Part shown: in pieces, positions 1-8,423 of the stretch
Numbering within the stretch: position 1 is the first letter of the stretch
Layout: each line of letters begins with the position of its first letter
Assembly: GCA_900766265.1 (NCBI GenBank)
Contig: CAAFUS010000010.1
Coordinates: 1 to 64,000 of the forward strand
Origin: Pseudomonadaceae bacterium
GTDB taxonomy: Bacteria; Pseudomonadota; Gammaproteobacteria; Pseudomonadales; Pseudomonadaceae
Length of the DNA: 64,000 nucleotides
Direction: 5' to 3'
Program-made: the position numbers and the translations under genes
Notes under the pieces: model-generated
Told to the model about the DNA's origin: nothing
The model's input: only the letters and a program-made list of their open reading frames with translations
Databases searched by the model: none

Positions 1-270
1 CAGGTACGCCACGACTACAACTTCACCGCCCTCGGCATCCCCGGCCTGACCCTGATGAACCGCTACATCAGCGGTGACAACGTCCACGTTGGCGCCGTGA
101 CCGATGGCAAGGAATGGGGCCGCGAGACCGAACTGGCGTACACCATCCAGAGCGGCGCGCTCAAGGACTTGAGCATGCGCTGGCGCAACTCCAGCATGCG
201 TCGCAGCTGGAATGCCAACGAGTTCGACGAGAACCGCCTGATCTTCAACTACCCGTTGTCGATCCTGTAA
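1..270 (+). CDS. OprD-family outer-membrane porin, C-terminal end
   Basis: This is the last 89 codons of a gene that begins before the window, read in frame from base 1 to the stop at 268-270. The stretch has the alternating polar/aromatic pattern of beta-strands, and the end (RLIFNYPLSIL) is typical of OprD-family substrate-specific porins of Pseudomonas, which take up amino acids or aromatic carboxylates across the outer membrane. Lying just upstream of pobA and the pca cluster, it could admit an aromatic acid, but that is inference from context. The part that would decide the subfamily (OpdK, OpdP and others) is outside the window. An ATG at 55 is internal and not a start. Confidence 0.8.
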   Translation, partial: QVRHDYNFTALGIPGLTLMNRYISGDNVHVGAVTDGKEWGRETELAYTIQSGALKDLSMRWRNSSMRRSWNANEFDENRLIFNYPLSIL

Positions 271-313
271 CACCGCACCACCCGTTTGCTCCTGTTACGG
301 CATTTCCTTTTTG

Positions 314-337
314 GCCCGTCCTTGCGACGGGCTTTTT
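314..337 (+). terminator. Rho-independent terminator after the porin gene
   Basis: A 7-bp GC-rich stem (GCCCGTC / GACGGGC) with a 5-base loop is followed directly by five T's. It lies 44 bases after the porin stop and before pobA, so it separates the two transcripts. Confidence 0.8.
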
Positions 338-477
338 CCATCCCTGGTAGATGGCCGACCGTTAATCGCACCGATTCATCGAAAGTCCAGGCCTGCTCCA
401 GAAAACTCCCTTCTTGCCCCGCCTCCGGCAGCGAAAAATACAGATCGATGGCAGCACGCCGCTCTCTTGACGACGAG

Positions 478-487
478 ACAACAACAA
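478..487 (+). promoter_or_regulatory. Hfq/Crc-type CA motif at the pobA start
   Basis: ACAACAACAA runs directly into the pobA ATG and matches the AAnAAnAA pattern that Hfq-Crc binds on Pseudomonas catabolic mRNAs. There is no strong separate Shine-Dalgarno, so protein bound here should block initiation when preferred carbon sources are present. Function is inferred from the motif. Confidence 0.55.
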
Positions 488-1671
488 TGAAAACCCAGGT
501 AGCAATTATCGGCGCAGGCCCGTCCGGCTTACTGTTGGGCCAGCTGTTGCACCAGGCAGGCATCGAGACCCTGATACTGGAGCGGCAGACGCCGGATTAC
601 GTGTTGGGTCGGATCCGAGCCGGTGTGCTCGAACAGGGCATGGTGGACCTGTTGCGCGAAGCCGGCGTGAGCGAACGCATGGACCGGGAAGGGCTGGTGC
701 ACGAAGGCGTCGAGCTGGTCTTCGCCGGCAAGCGTCAGCGGCTGGACCTCAAGGCCCACAGCGGCGGCAAGACGGTCATGGTCTACGGCCAGACCGAGGT
801 GACCCGCGACCTGATGCAGGCGCGCCAGGCCAGCGGCGCGCCGATCATCTACGAGGCGGTCGACGTCCAGGTACACGACGCCAGGAGCGAAGCCCCCTAC
901 CTCACCTACCTCAAGGACGGCGAGCGCCAACGGCTCGACTGCGACTACATCGCCGGCTGCGACGGCTTCCACGGCGTTGCCCGTCAGTCAATACCCGAGG
1001 GCGTGCTGCAGACCTTCGAGCGCGTCTACCCCTTCGGATGGCTGGGTCTGCTCAGCGACACGCCGCCGGTCAATCATGAGCTCATCTACGCCCACCACGA
1101 CCGCGGCTTCGTGCTCTGCAGCCAGCGTTCGGAAACTCGCAGCCGCTATTACCTGCAGGTGCCGCTGGAGGAGAAGGTGGCAGACTGGCCCGACGAGCGT
1201 TTCTGGAAGGAACTTAAAACCCGCCTGCCGCAGGACGTGGCCGACAAGCTGGTCACCGGCCCCTCCCTGGAAAAAAGCATCGCGCCGCTGCGCAGCTTCG
1301 TCGTCGAGCCGATGCAGTACGGCCGGCTGTTCCTGCTAGGCGATGCCGCCCATATCGTGCCTCCAACCGGTGCCAAGGGCCTTAACCTCGCGGCGAGCGA
1401 TGTCAGCACGCTCTATCGCATCCTGCTCAAGGTGTACCGCGAGGGCCGGGTGGAGTTACTCGAACGCTATTCCCAGATCTGCCTGAGGCGAGTCTGGAAG
1501 GCCGAGCGGTTTTCCTGGTGGATGACCCAGCTGCTGCATGAGTTTCCGGAAAAGGACGGCTTCGACCGGCGCCTGCAGGAGACCGAGCGCGACTACTTCC
1601 TCAACTCCGAAGCCGGCCGCGCGACCATCGCCGAAAACTATGTGGGCCTCCCTTACGAACCGATCGACTGA
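487..1671 (+). CDS. pobA: 4-hydroxybenzoate 3-monooxygenase (PobA)
   Basis: This is the flavoprotein hydroxylase that turns 4-hydroxybenzoate into protocatechuate using NADPH and O2. The 394-residue product has the family's usual length. It shows the N-terminal FAD-binding GAGPSG (residues 9-14), the middle DG motif (GCDGFHG, about 158-164) and the GD motif LLGDAAHIVPPTGAKGLN near residues 283-300, which surrounds the flavin and substrate site. The ATG at 487 was chosen because it starts exactly at the Rossmann strand; an open frame runs upstream to 286 but has no homology. The gene converges with the AraC-type gene, and the two 3' ends overlap by 19 bases. Its product feeds the pca pathway encoded on the opposite strand just downstream. 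Confidence 0.97.
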   Translation: MKTQVAIIGAGPSGLLLGQLLHQAGIETLILERQTPDYVLGRIRAGVLEQGMVDLLREAGVSERMDREGLVHEGVELVFAGKRQRLDLKAHSGGKTVMVYGQTEVTRDLMQARQASGAPIIYEAVDVQVHDARSEAPYLTYLKDGERQRLDCDYIAGCDGFHGVARQSIPEGVLQTFERVYPFGWLGLLSDTPPVNHELIYAHHDRGFVLCSQRSETRSRYYLQVPLEEKVADWPDERFWKELKTRLPQDVADKLVTGPSLEKSIAPLRSFVVEPMQYGRLFLLGDAAHIVPPTGAKGLNLAASDVSTLYRILLKVYREGRVELLERYSQICLRRVWKAERFSWWMTQLLHEFPEKDGFDRRLQETERDYFLNSEAGRATIAENYVGLPYEPID

Positions 1672-2543
1672 CCCGGCTGAGCGATCTTGCGAAACGCGTT
1701 GGGGCTGTGCCCGGTGAGGCGGCGGAAGTAACGGGAGAAATATGCCGGCTCGGAAAATCCAAGGTAGTCGGATATCTGGTTGACCGTCATCGCGGTGTAA
1801 ACGAGGTCGCGCTTGGCCTCGAGCAGTAGGCGTTGATGGACCACCTGCAAGGCGCTCTGTCCGGCCAGGCGCCGGCACAGGCCATTGAGGTGCGCGGCAG
1901 AGATCTCCAGCTCGCGCGCATAGTGCTCGATACCCCAATGCTCGCGGTAATGAGCTTCCACCAATGCCCTGAACTTCGCCAGCAACCCGTGCCCGCGCGG
2001 CAGGGTTTCACGCGGTCCCGCAGGCTCGGACACTCCCTGACGAGCGACCCAGACCATCAGCAGCGCCACCAGCGAGCGCAGCGACAGATCCCGGCCCGGT
2101 CCGCGCTGCTGATACTCGCGCTGCAAGCTGGCGAACAGCGGGTCGAGCTGCGCCTGGTCGTCGCCTACCCGATAGCAGGCCGGTTGTGACACGACCCCCA
2201 CCGCGCCGTCCAGCGATCCCTGTAGCGACTCGAACAAGGGCGCCGACAGCGTGATCACGTAGCCTTGTACGTCGGCCGAAAAGCGAAACCCGTGGATGGT
2301 CAGCGGCGGCACCACCTGCAGCGCGGGGTGCTCGATGCGGTGGGTGCACCCTTCGATTTCCACATCGGCCTGGCCCTGTTGGACATAGAGCAGCTGCAGC
2401 AGATCGGCATGCCGATGTGGCTTGATTTCCCAGCTGTGCAGGCTGCTGCGCTGGGGAATCGACTCGCAGTGCAACAGGTCCTCGGTCGGCCAGTCCCGGT
2501 GCTCGCCATACAGCTTGAAGACCGGAACGCCTGGCGCGGGCAT
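1653..2543 (-). CDS. pobR: AraC-family regulator, probable PobR
   Basis: This 296-residue protein has an N-terminal cupin-like effector domain (about residues 25-110, including HRHADLLQLLYVQQG) and a C-terminal AraC/XylS double helix-turn-helix (about 190-290, with NQISDYLGFSEPAYFSRYF). The architecture matches the AraC-type PobR of pseudomonads, which activates pobA in response to 4-hydroxybenzoate. The ATG at 2543 was chosen over an open frame reaching 2636 because conserved sequence begins there. It starts 13 bases after the pcaC stop, on the same strand, so it may be read through from the pca operon. That would couple pobA activation to protocatechuate-pathway induction. The assignment as PobR rests on the family and on adjacency to pobA; other aromatic-responsive AraC regulators are possible. 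Confidence 0.75.
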   Translation of the reverse strand: MPAPGVPVFKLYGEHRDWPTEDLLHCESIPQRSSLHSWEIKPHRHADLLQLLYVQQGQADVEIEGCTHRIEHPALQVVPPLTIHGFRFSADVQGYVITLSAPLFESLQGSLDGAVGVVSQPACYRVGDDQAQLDPLFASLQREYQQRGPGRDLSLRSLVALLMVWVARQGVSEPAGPRETLPRGHGLLAKFRALVEAHYREHWGIEHYARELEISAAHLNGLCRRLAGQSALQVVHQRLLLEAKRDLVYTAMTVNQISDYLGFSEPAYFSRYFRRLTGHSPNAFRKIAQPGQSIGS

Positions 2544-2556
2544 GGCTATGAGCGGA

Positions 2557-2949
2557 TCACTCGAGCGACTCGACGCCCATCTCGTCCCACACCTGCTCGG
2601 CGAGATGGAAGGTCGCGTTGGCCGCCGGAATGCCACAGTAGATCGCGCTCTGCATCAGCACTTCCTTGATCTCATCCCGTGTCACGCCGTTATTCCTGGC
2701 CGCCTTCAGATGCAGCTTGAGCTCGCCCTCGCGGTTCATGCCGATGAGCATGGCGATGGTGATCAGGCTGCGGGTGTGCCGTGGCAGCCCCGGGCGCGTC
2801 CAGATATCGCCCCAGGCGTGGCGGGTGATCATCTCTTGGAATTCCTGGTTGAACGGCGTGATGTTCGCCAGGCTGCGGTCGACATGGGCATCGCCCAGTA
2901 CCGCCCGGCGCACCTGCATGCCGGCCTCGTAACGCTGTTTTTCGTCCAT
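2557..2949 (-). CDS. pcaC: 4-carboxymuconolactone decarboxylase (PcaC)
   Basis: This 130-residue protein has the normal length for PcaC, which decarboxylates gamma-carboxymuconolactone to 3-oxoadipate enol-lactone in the protocatechuate branch. The sequence carries the family signature LPRHTRSLITIAMLIG in the middle and HLKAARNNGVTRDEIKE after it, both typical of the AhpD/CMD fold. An AAAGGA ribosome-binding site lies six bases before the ATG at 2949. A longer open frame to 3195 is ignored because it overlaps pcaD and adds no family sequence. It is the last enzyme gene of the leftward pca run, 17 bases after pcaD. Confidence 0.95.
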   Translation of the reverse strand: MDEKQRYEAGMQVRRAVLGDAHVDRSLANITPFNQEFQEMITRHAWGDIWTRPGLPRHTRSLITIAMLIGMNREGELKLHLKAARNNGVTRDEIKEVLMQSAIYCGIPAANATFHLAEQVWDEMGVESLE

Positions 2950-2966
2950 CGTCGATCCTTTCGAAA

Positions 2967-3755
2967 TCAGTGGCCCAGGAACGCTAGCACCCGGGTGGTG
3001 AAGGCATCGCCGGCTTCCACATTGGACAGGTGCGCCGCGGGAAACTCGACCAGCTCGGCACGGGCGATGCGTTCCTGCATGAAGCGGCCGTGCTCGGGGG
3101 TGGTCACCGCGTCCGCGCTGCCGCAGACGACTAGTGTCGGCACGGTGATGCGCCCCAGTTGCTCGCGGTAGTCGGCATCTCGCACCGCCGCGCAATTGGC
3201 CGCGTAGCCCTGCGGCGAGGTCTGCGCGAGCATCTCGACGATGGCCTCGACCTTCTGTGGTTCGGCGCTGGCGAAGGCCGGGGTGAACCAGCGGCCGATC
3301 GAGGCGTCGCGCAGGTCACGCATCGCCTGTCGGCCTCCGGCCAGAACGGTATCGATGCGGGTGTTCCAAACCTCGTCGGAGCCGATTTTCGCACCGGTGT
3401 TGCACAGCACCAGCCGGTCGAGCCGATCGCCGCCATTGATACCGAGCCACTGGCCGATCAGGCCGCCCATCGAGAGACCGCAAAAGCTCACCTTGGCGAT
3501 GTCCAGCGCGTCGAGCAGCGCCAGCGCGTCCCGCCCCAGCTGCTCGATGGCATAGGGCCCGGGCGTGACCAGCGAAGCGCCGTGGCCCCGGGTATCGAAG
3601 CGCAGCACCCGGAAATGCTGCGCGAAGGCGCCAACCTGGGCGTCCCACATGTGTAAGTCCGTGCCCAGCGAGTTCGAGAGCATCAGCACGGGCGCATCGT
3701 CCGGGCCGTCGAGCCGGTAGTGGAGGTCGCCATCGGCGAGCGTTACGAAAGGCAT
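2967..3755 (-). CDS. pcaD: 3-oxoadipate enol-lactonase (PcaD)
   Basis: This alpha/beta hydrolase of 262 residues opens the enol-lactone to 3-oxoadipate. The oxyanion region is at SNSLGTDLHMWD (residues 27-38). The nucleophile elbow GLSMG places the catalytic serine at 95, an aspartate lies near 213 (VCGSADAVT), and the histidine is at 242 (FPAAHLSNVE). The gene is nine bases downstream of pcaB and just upstream of pcaC, the usual order in Pseudomonas pca operons, which separates it from the many other small esterases of this fold. Confidence 0.95.
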   Translation of the reverse strand: MPFVTLADGDLHYRLDGPDDAPVLMLSNSLGTDLHMWDAQVGAFAQHFRVLRFDTRGHGASLVTPGPYAIEQLGRDALALLDALDIAKVSFCGLSMGGLIGQWLGINGGDRLDRLVLCNTGAKIGSDEVWNTRIDTVLAGGRQAMRDLRDASIGRWFTPAFASAEPQKVEAIVEMLAQTSPQGYAANCAAVRDADYREQLGRITVPTLVVCGSADAVTTPEHGRFMQERIARAELVEFPAAHLSNVEAGDAFTTRVLAFLGH

Positions 3756-3764
3756 TGCAGTTCC

Positions 3765-5126
3765 TCAGCGAGACAGGGCGTGATGGTCGGCCAGCGCGCG
3801 CTCGACCCAGCGGCGCGCCTGGCCCAGGTAATTGGCCGGATCGAGCAGTTGGTCCAGCGCCTCGGGGGAAAGCTCGGCGCTGACGTGTGGGTCGTTGCCG
3901 AGCACCTCGCGCAAGTGACGCCCCTCGGCGACGGCGCGCTTGCAGCATTGTTCGACCCGATGATGTGCGGCGTCACGCCCGATGCGCTGCGCCAGGACGA
4001 TGCTGACCGCCTCGGCCAGCACCAGGCCCCGGGTCATGTCCAGGTTGCGGCGCATCCGTGCGGCGTCGACTTCCAGTTCCGGGACGACTTGCAGTGCCTG
4101 CTCGAGCGCACCGCCGACCAGGCAGCAGAGTTCAGGCAGGGTGTCCCATTCGGCATGCCAGAGGCCAAGACTGCGCTCGTGTTCCTGGGGCATCGCCGAC
4201 AGCAGGGTGGACACCAGACCCGGCGCGCGAGTCGCCGCGGCGATCAGCACCGCGGCGCTGACCGGGTTGCGTTTGTGGGGCATGGTCGAGGAACCGCCGC
4301 GCCCCTGCCCCGCAGGCTCGAACACCTCGCCGGCCTCGGTCTGCATGAGCAGTGACAGGTCGCGACCGAGCTTGCCCAGGCTGCCGGCGATCAACCCGAG
4401 CAGGGTAGCGAATTCGGCCAGGCGATCACGCTGGGTGTGCCAGGGCTGGTCCGGCAAGGCCAGCCCAAGCTCCTCGGCCAGTGCCTGGCTGACCGGCCAG
4501 GCCTGCTCGCCCAGCGCGGCCAGCGTGCCGGACGCACCGCCGAATTGCAGCACCAGCAGGCGTGGCTTGAGTTCGGCCAGACGCTGACGATGGCGGGTCA
4601 GCGCGCCAAGCCAGCCGGCTAATTTCATGCCGAGGGTGACGGGCGTCGCGTGCTGCAGCCAGGTCCGGCCAGTCATCGGCGTATCGGCATGGCGCTGGGC
4701 CTGGTCGGCGAGCACGTCACCCAACCGGGCGAGGTCCCGCTCCAGCAGGTCGACGGCGTGCCGCAGCTGAAGGACCAGCCCCGTATCCATCACATCCTGG
4801 CTCGTGGCGCCCAGGTGCACGCTGCGCTCGGCCTCCGGATCGGCCTGCGCGACGCGCTTGCCCAGCGCCTTGACCAGCGGAATCGCCGAGTTACCAGCCT
4901 TCAGGACCCCTTGCTGCAGCGCGCTCAGATCGTAGAGTTCGGCCTGGCAGGCCGCCTCGATCGGCTGCACCGCCTGGTGCGGAATCAGCCCGACCCGGAC
5001 CTCGGCGCGCGCCAGGGCGGCCTCGAAATCGAGCATGCCCTGCAGGCGCCCGTGATCGGAAAACACCTCGCGCATCGCAGCGCCGGTGAAATAGGCATCG
5101 AATAACTGGTGGGACGAACGTTGCAC
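3765..5126 (-). CDS. pcaB: 3-carboxy-cis,cis-muconate cycloisomerase (PcaB)
   Basis: This member of the fumarase/aspartase superfamily (453 residues) cyclises beta-carboxymuconate, the product of protocatechuate ring cleavage, to gamma-carboxymuconolactone. The superfamily signature GSSTMPHKRNP lies at residues 278-288 and contributes the catalytic loop serine. A second conserved block, TWLQHATPVTLG, is at 155-166. The protein is full length. It sits between pcaF (76 bases upstream) and pcaD (9 bases downstream) and is presumably on the same transcript. Confidence 0.95.
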   Translation of the reverse strand: MQRSSHQLFDAYFTGAAMREVFSDHGRLQGMLDFEAALARAEVRVGLIPHQAVQPIEAACQAELYDLSALQQGVLKAGNSAIPLVKALGKRVAQADPEAERSVHLGATSQDVMDTGLVLQLRHAVDLLERDLARLGDVLADQAQRHADTPMTGRTWLQHATPVTLGMKLAGWLGALTRHRQRLAELKPRLLVLQFGGASGTLAALGEQAWPVSQALAEELGLALPDQPWHTQRDRLAEFATLLGLIAGSLGKLGRDLSLLMQTEAGEVFEPAGQGRGGSSTMPHKRNPVSAAVLIAAATRAPGLVSTLLSAMPQEHERSLGLWHAEWDTLPELCCLVGGALEQALQVVPELEVDAARMRRNLDMTRGLVLAEAVSIVLAQRIGRDAAHHRVEQCCKRAVAEGRHLREVLGNDPHVSAELSPEALDQLLDPANYLGQARRWVERALADHHALSR

Positions 5127-5201
5127 CTGCGTTCTCCATGGTTGGGCAGAGCACGCCCCTGCCGGCTGCGAGTCTAGCCGCAGGCAGGGGCGTCGCGGGA
5201 A

Positions 5202-6407
5202 TCAGACCCGCTCGATGGCCATGGCGACGCCCTGGCCGACGCCAACGCACATGGTCGCCAAGCCGAGCTTGCCGCCGTTCTTTTCTAGCCAGTGCACCGT
5301 GGTCATGACGATACGGGTGCCGCTCATGCCCAGCGGATGTCCCAGGGCGATACCGCCGCCCTGTGGGTTGACCTTCTCGCTGTCGTCCGGCAGACCGAAC
5401 TCGCGCACGCAGGCCAGCGCCTGGCTGGCGAACGCTTCGTTGAGCTCCACCACGTCGAAGTCCTCGACGCGCTTGTCGAGCCGCGCCAGCAGCTTGCGCA
5501 CCGCCGGCACCGGACCGACGCCCATGATGCGCGGCGAGACGCCCGACGCGGCCATTCCGAGCACACGGGCGCGCGGCGTAAGGCCGTACTTCTCCACCGC
5601 TTCGCGCGAGGCCAGGATCATCGCCGCAGCGCCGTCGTTGACACCCGAGGCATTGCCAGCGGTGACGGTCTTGTCCGGGCCGTTGACCGGCTTGAGTTTG
5701 GCCAGAGTTTCGGCGGTGGTATCGGGGCGCAGATGCTCGTCGCGATCGACGACGGTTTCGCCCTTCTTGGTCTTGATGACCACGGGCACGATCTCCTCGG
5801 CGAAGAAGCCCGCTTCCTGGGCTGCGGCAGCGCGCTGCTGGCTGCGCAAGGCAAAGGCATCCTGGTCGGCGCGGCTGACCTTGTACTCCTCGGCCACGTT
5901 GTCGGCGGTCTCCGGCATCGAGTCGACACCGTATTGCTGCTTGATCAGCGGATTGATGAAGCGCCAGCCGATGGTGGTGTCTTCGAGCTTCATGGTCCGG
6001 GAGAAGGCGGTATCGGCCTTCCCCATGACGAAGGGCGCGCGGGACATGGATTCCACCCCGCCGGCGATCGCCAGGTCGATCTCACCCGCGGCGATGGAAC
6101 GGAAGGCAGCACCCACCGCGTCCATGCCCGAGGCGCAGAGGCGGTTCAAGGTCAGTGCCGGGACGTTGTCCGGCAGGCCTGCCAGCAATGCCGCCATCCG
6201 CGCGACGTTGCGGTTGTCCTCGCCGGCCTGATTGGCGCAGCCCATGTAGATCTCGTCGATCTCGTCGGCCTTCAGCCCCGGGTTGCGCTCGATTAGCGCT
6301 CGTAGCGGGATGGCAGCCAGATCGTCGGCGCGTACCGCCGACAAGGCGCCGCCGAAGCGACCGATGGGTGTACGCACGGCATCGCAGATAAAGACTTCAC
6401 GACTCAT
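5202..6407 (-). CDS. pcaF: 3-oxoadipyl-CoA thiolase (PcaF)
   Basis: This thiolase of 401 residues splits 3-oxoadipyl-CoA into succinyl-CoA and acetyl-CoA, the last step of the beta-ketoadipate pathway. The acylated cysteine is at 91 (LNRLCASGMDAV), the histidine at 357 (GGGIALGHPLG) and the second cysteine at 387 (CVGVGQGVA), so all three catalytic residues are present. The N-terminus EVFICDAVRTPIGRFGGAL is typical of PcaF/PaaJ thiolases. The ATG overlaps the pcaJ stop by four bases, implying translational coupling. Confidence 0.95.
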   Translation of the reverse strand: MSREVFICDAVRTPIGRFGGALSAVRADDLAAIPLRALIERNPGLKADEIDEIYMGCANQAGEDNRNVARMAALLAGLPDNVPALTLNRLCASGMDAVGAAFRSIAAGEIDLAIAGGVESMSRAPFVMGKADTAFSRTMKLEDTTIGWRFINPLIKQQYGVDSMPETADNVAEEYKVSRADQDAFALRSQQRAAAAQEAGFFAEEIVPVVIKTKKGETVVDRDEHLRPDTTAETLAKLKPVNGPDKTVTAGNASGVNDGAAAMILASREAVEKYGLTPRARVLGMAASGVSPRIMGVGPVPAVRKLLARLDKRVEDFDVVELNEAFASQALACVREFGLPDDSEKVNPQGGGIALGHPLGMSGTRIVMTTVHWLEKNGGKLGLATMCVGVGQGVAMAIERV

Positions 6408-7189
6408 TCATCACTCCCCTTCTGCCCATGAGCGGCAGCGGTACGGGCCTCCAGATCACGCAGCGCCACCAGCTCCGCCTCGGTCGGCTCGGCGGTGGTC
6501 TGCACGTTGTCGGCAAAACGGATGGCCCAACCGGTGGCCTCGATTACCTGCTCGCGGGTAATGCCCGGGTGCAGCGAGGTCACCACGAATTCGTTGGACC
6601 CGGCTTCCGGCTCCATGATGCACAGGTCGGTGATGATTCCCACCGGGCCGGCGCCCGGCAGCCCGAGGCGCTTGCGCGCATCGCCGCCTTCGGCGTGCCC
6701 CACCGAGGTGATAAACGCCAGCTTGTCGACGAAGGTGCGGTGCGACTGCTTGAGAATAATCAGGACCTGCTTGGCCGAACCGGCAATTTCCGGCGCGCCG
6801 CCTGCACCTGGCAAGCGGACTTTCGGCTGGTGATAGTCGCCGATCACCGTGGTGTTGATGTTGCCGAACTTGTCGACCTGAGCGGCGCCGAGGAAACCGA
6901 CATCGATCCGCCCGCCCTGCAGCCAGTAGCGGAAGATCTCGCCGGTAGGCACGACGGTGTCCGCGGTTTCGGCCAGCTCCCCATCGCCGATCGACAGCGG
7001 CAGCACGCTGGGCTTGGCGCCAATCGGACCCGATTCGTAAATCAGCACCACGTCAGGGGCATGGGTCAGGCGCGCCAGGTTGGCGGCCTTGGACGGCAGG
7101 CCGATACCGACGAAACAGACGCTGCCGTTGCCCAGGCGGCGGGAGGCGGCGACGGTCATCATTTCACTGGTGGAATAGCTGCCCATCAT
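6404..7189 (-). CDS. pcaJ: 3-oxoadipate CoA-transferase subunit B (PcaJ)
   Basis: This is the beta subunit (261 residues) of the heterodimer that moves CoA from succinyl-CoA to 3-oxoadipate. The glutamate that forms the thioester intermediate is visible at residue 52 in LIYESGPIGAKP, and glycine-rich CoA-binding segments follow (GLPGAGPVG). It overlaps pcaI by four bases upstream and pcaF by four bases downstream, so the three are tightly coupled. The length matches the family. Confidence 0.95.
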   Translation of the reverse strand: MMGSYSTSEMMTVAASRRLGNGSVCFVGIGLPSKAANLARLTHAPDVVLIYESGPIGAKPSVLPLSIGDGELAETADTVVPTGEIFRYWLQGGRIDVGFLGAAQVDKFGNINTTVIGDYHQPKVRLPGAGGAPEIAGSAKQVLIILKQSHRTFVDKLAFITSVGHAEGGDARKRLGLPGAGPVGIITDLCIMEPEAGSNEFVVTSLHPGITREQVIEATGWAIRFADNVQTTAEPTEAELVALRDLEARTAAAHGQKGSDE

Positions 7190-8043
7190 TTGGCCTCCTG
7201 TGCTGCGGCCAGCTTGCGCTGGAACTCATTGAAGTCGGTCGTGCCACGGATGTATTCGTCGATCCAGGCATTGAAGCGGTCGCGATCTCGGGCTATCGGA
7301 TCCCAGTCCTGGTAGAAGCGGTTGTCGCGCTCGTAATAGCCGTGGGCGTAGGACGGATGTGCCCCGCGCGGCACTTCGCAGACGGCCGTGACGGCCCAGG
7401 TCGGCAACACGCAGGCGTTCATCGGGGCCTGGAGGTCGTCGACGATCTCCTCGACCGTGACGATGCTGCGCCGGGCCGCCAACGCCGCCTCCTTCTGTAC
7501 GCCGAGGATCCCCTGGATCAGCACGTTGCCCTTGCGGTCGGCCTTCTGCGCGTGAATCACGGTGACGTCCGGGCGTACCGAGGGAACAGCCGCCAGGCGC
7601 TCGCCGGTGAAGGGGCATTCGATGAACTTGATCAGTGGATTGACCTTCGGCAGGTCTGAGCCCAGGTACGCACGCAGCACGGCAAAGGGCAGGCCCGAGG
7701 CGCCGGCGACGTAGGCATTGGCGAGGTCCGCGTGGCTGTGCTCCTCGATTTCCAGCGGCTGCGGCCAGCCCTTCTCGACCGCGTCGCGCAGGCGGTGCAG
7801 CGAACCGACACCCGGATTGCCACCCCAGGAGAAGATCAGCTTTTTGGCGCAACCGGCGCCAATCATCAGGTCATAGACCAGGTCGGGCGTCATGCGCACC
7901 AACGTGAGGCCCTTCTTGCCCTGTCGGATGATCTCGTGGGCGGCGGCGGTCGGGATCAGATGGGTGAAACCTTCGAGGGCGACGGTGTCGCCGTCGTTGA
8001 CGAAGCGCTGCACCGCTTCGCGCAGGGAAATCAGTTCGGCCAT
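7186..8043 (-). CDS. pcaI: 3-oxoadipate CoA-transferase subunit A (PcaI)
   Basis: This is the alpha subunit (285 residues) of the 3-oxoadipate:succinyl-CoA transferase. The N-terminal motif ALEGFTHLIPTAAAHEI and the Trp/Gly-rich SWGGNPGVGSLHRLRDAVE are characteristic of class I CoA-transferase A chains. The ATG at 8043 was chosen over an open frame to 8124 because the family sequence starts at MAELISLREAV. It is the first gene of the leftward pca operon. The upstream region (8044-8423) carries PcaR-type boxes at about 100 and 183 bases from the start. Confidence 0.95.
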   Translation of the reverse strand: MAELISLREAVQRFVNDGDTVALEGFTHLIPTAAAHEIIRQGKKGLTLVRMTPDLVYDLMIGAGCAKKLIFSWGGNPGVGSLHRLRDAVEKGWPQPLEIEEHSHADLANAYVAGASGLPFAVLRAYLGSDLPKVNPLIKFIECPFTGERLAAVPSVRPDVTVIHAQKADRKGNVLIQGILGVQKEAALAARRSIVTVEEIVDDLQAPMNACVLPTWAVTAVCEVPRGAHPSYAHGYYERDNRFYQDWDPIARDRDRFNAWIDEYIRGTTDFNEFQRKLAAAQEAK

Positions 8044-8142
8044 TGTGGGATACCCGTCTAATTGTTCGATCCTCGCCGTAGCGAGGCGGCATCCAAAAGT
8101 ACGGCGATGCGCAGGGCGGAACAATCCGATAATCGACTATAC

Positions 8143-8157
8143 GTTCGATAATCGAAC
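8143..8157. promoter_or_regulatory. PcaR box (GTTCGATAATCGAAC)
   Basis: It matches 13 of 15 bases of the operator described for P. putida PcaR (GTTCGATAATCGCAC) and is a nearly perfect palindrome. It lies 100 bases upstream of the pcaI start codon, next to a half-conserved copy at 8124-8138. Confidence 0.8.
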
Positions 8158-8225
8158 ACTTCTGGCAAGCGTTGTTCGTAGGTTCCGATAGTCGCGCGGT
8201 ATGCACGGTCCCCGCTTCCCGTCGC

Positions 8226-8240
8226 GTTCGATTAGCGAAC
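8226..8240. promoter_or_regulatory. PcaR-like box (GTTCGATTAGCGAAC)
   Basis: A palindrome sharing the GTTCGAT...CGAAC arms of the PcaR operator. It lies between the pcaI-proximal box and aroQ, so it could serve either divergent promoter. Confidence 0.6.
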
Positions 8241-8364
8241 GCTATTTCGCCTCCCATGTACTGTCATCTTTGCCATCAATCACCGCTGGAATCGCCTAGG
8301 GGCGTAATCCGGCGTCCCCGCTGGGGCCTTTCGCGATTCCAATACAGGCAGGCACCCGATTGAC

Positions 8365-8383
8365 GTAACTAACTGGTTGGTAC
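8365..8383. promoter_or_regulatory. Candidate TetR-family operator upstream of aroQ
   Basis: The imperfect palindrome GTAACTAACTGGTTGGTAC shares 14 of 16 core bases (ACTAAC-GGTT-GTAC) with the inverse strand of 12556-12571 upstream of quiC, and resembles 13722-13737. The TetR gene at 9774-10454 is the likely reader. This is inference from repetition. Confidence 0.5.
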
Positions 8384-8399
8384 ATTTTCCGGGCGGCTC

Positions 8400-8409
8400 A
8401 ACAAAACAA
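8400..8409 (+). promoter_or_regulatory. Hfq/Crc-type CA motif before aroQ
   Basis: AACAAAACAA lies 14 bases before the aroQ ATG and fits the A-rich Hfq/Crc target pattern loosely. It resembles motifs before pobA, the TctC-like gene, xylA and xylF. Confidence 0.4.
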
Positions 8410-8423
8410 CGAGAACGATCCCC

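Larger units (their letters stand above)
8044..8423. promoter_or_regulatory. Divergent pcaI / aroQ control region
   Basis: This 380-base intergenic region contains no convincing gene. It holds two good 15-base PcaR-type boxes (8143-8157 and 8226-8240), two weaker look-alikes (around 8124-8138 and 8182-8196), a TetR-type palindrome near aroQ (8365-8383) and a CA-rich stretch just before the aroQ start (8400-8409). Both transcripts start from here, the pca operon to the left and the quinate genes to the right. Confidence 0.7.

Noticed and set aside
361..376. GTTAATCGCACCGATT before pobA as a PcaR box
   Set aside because: Only the second half of the PcaR pattern is present and symmetry is lost.
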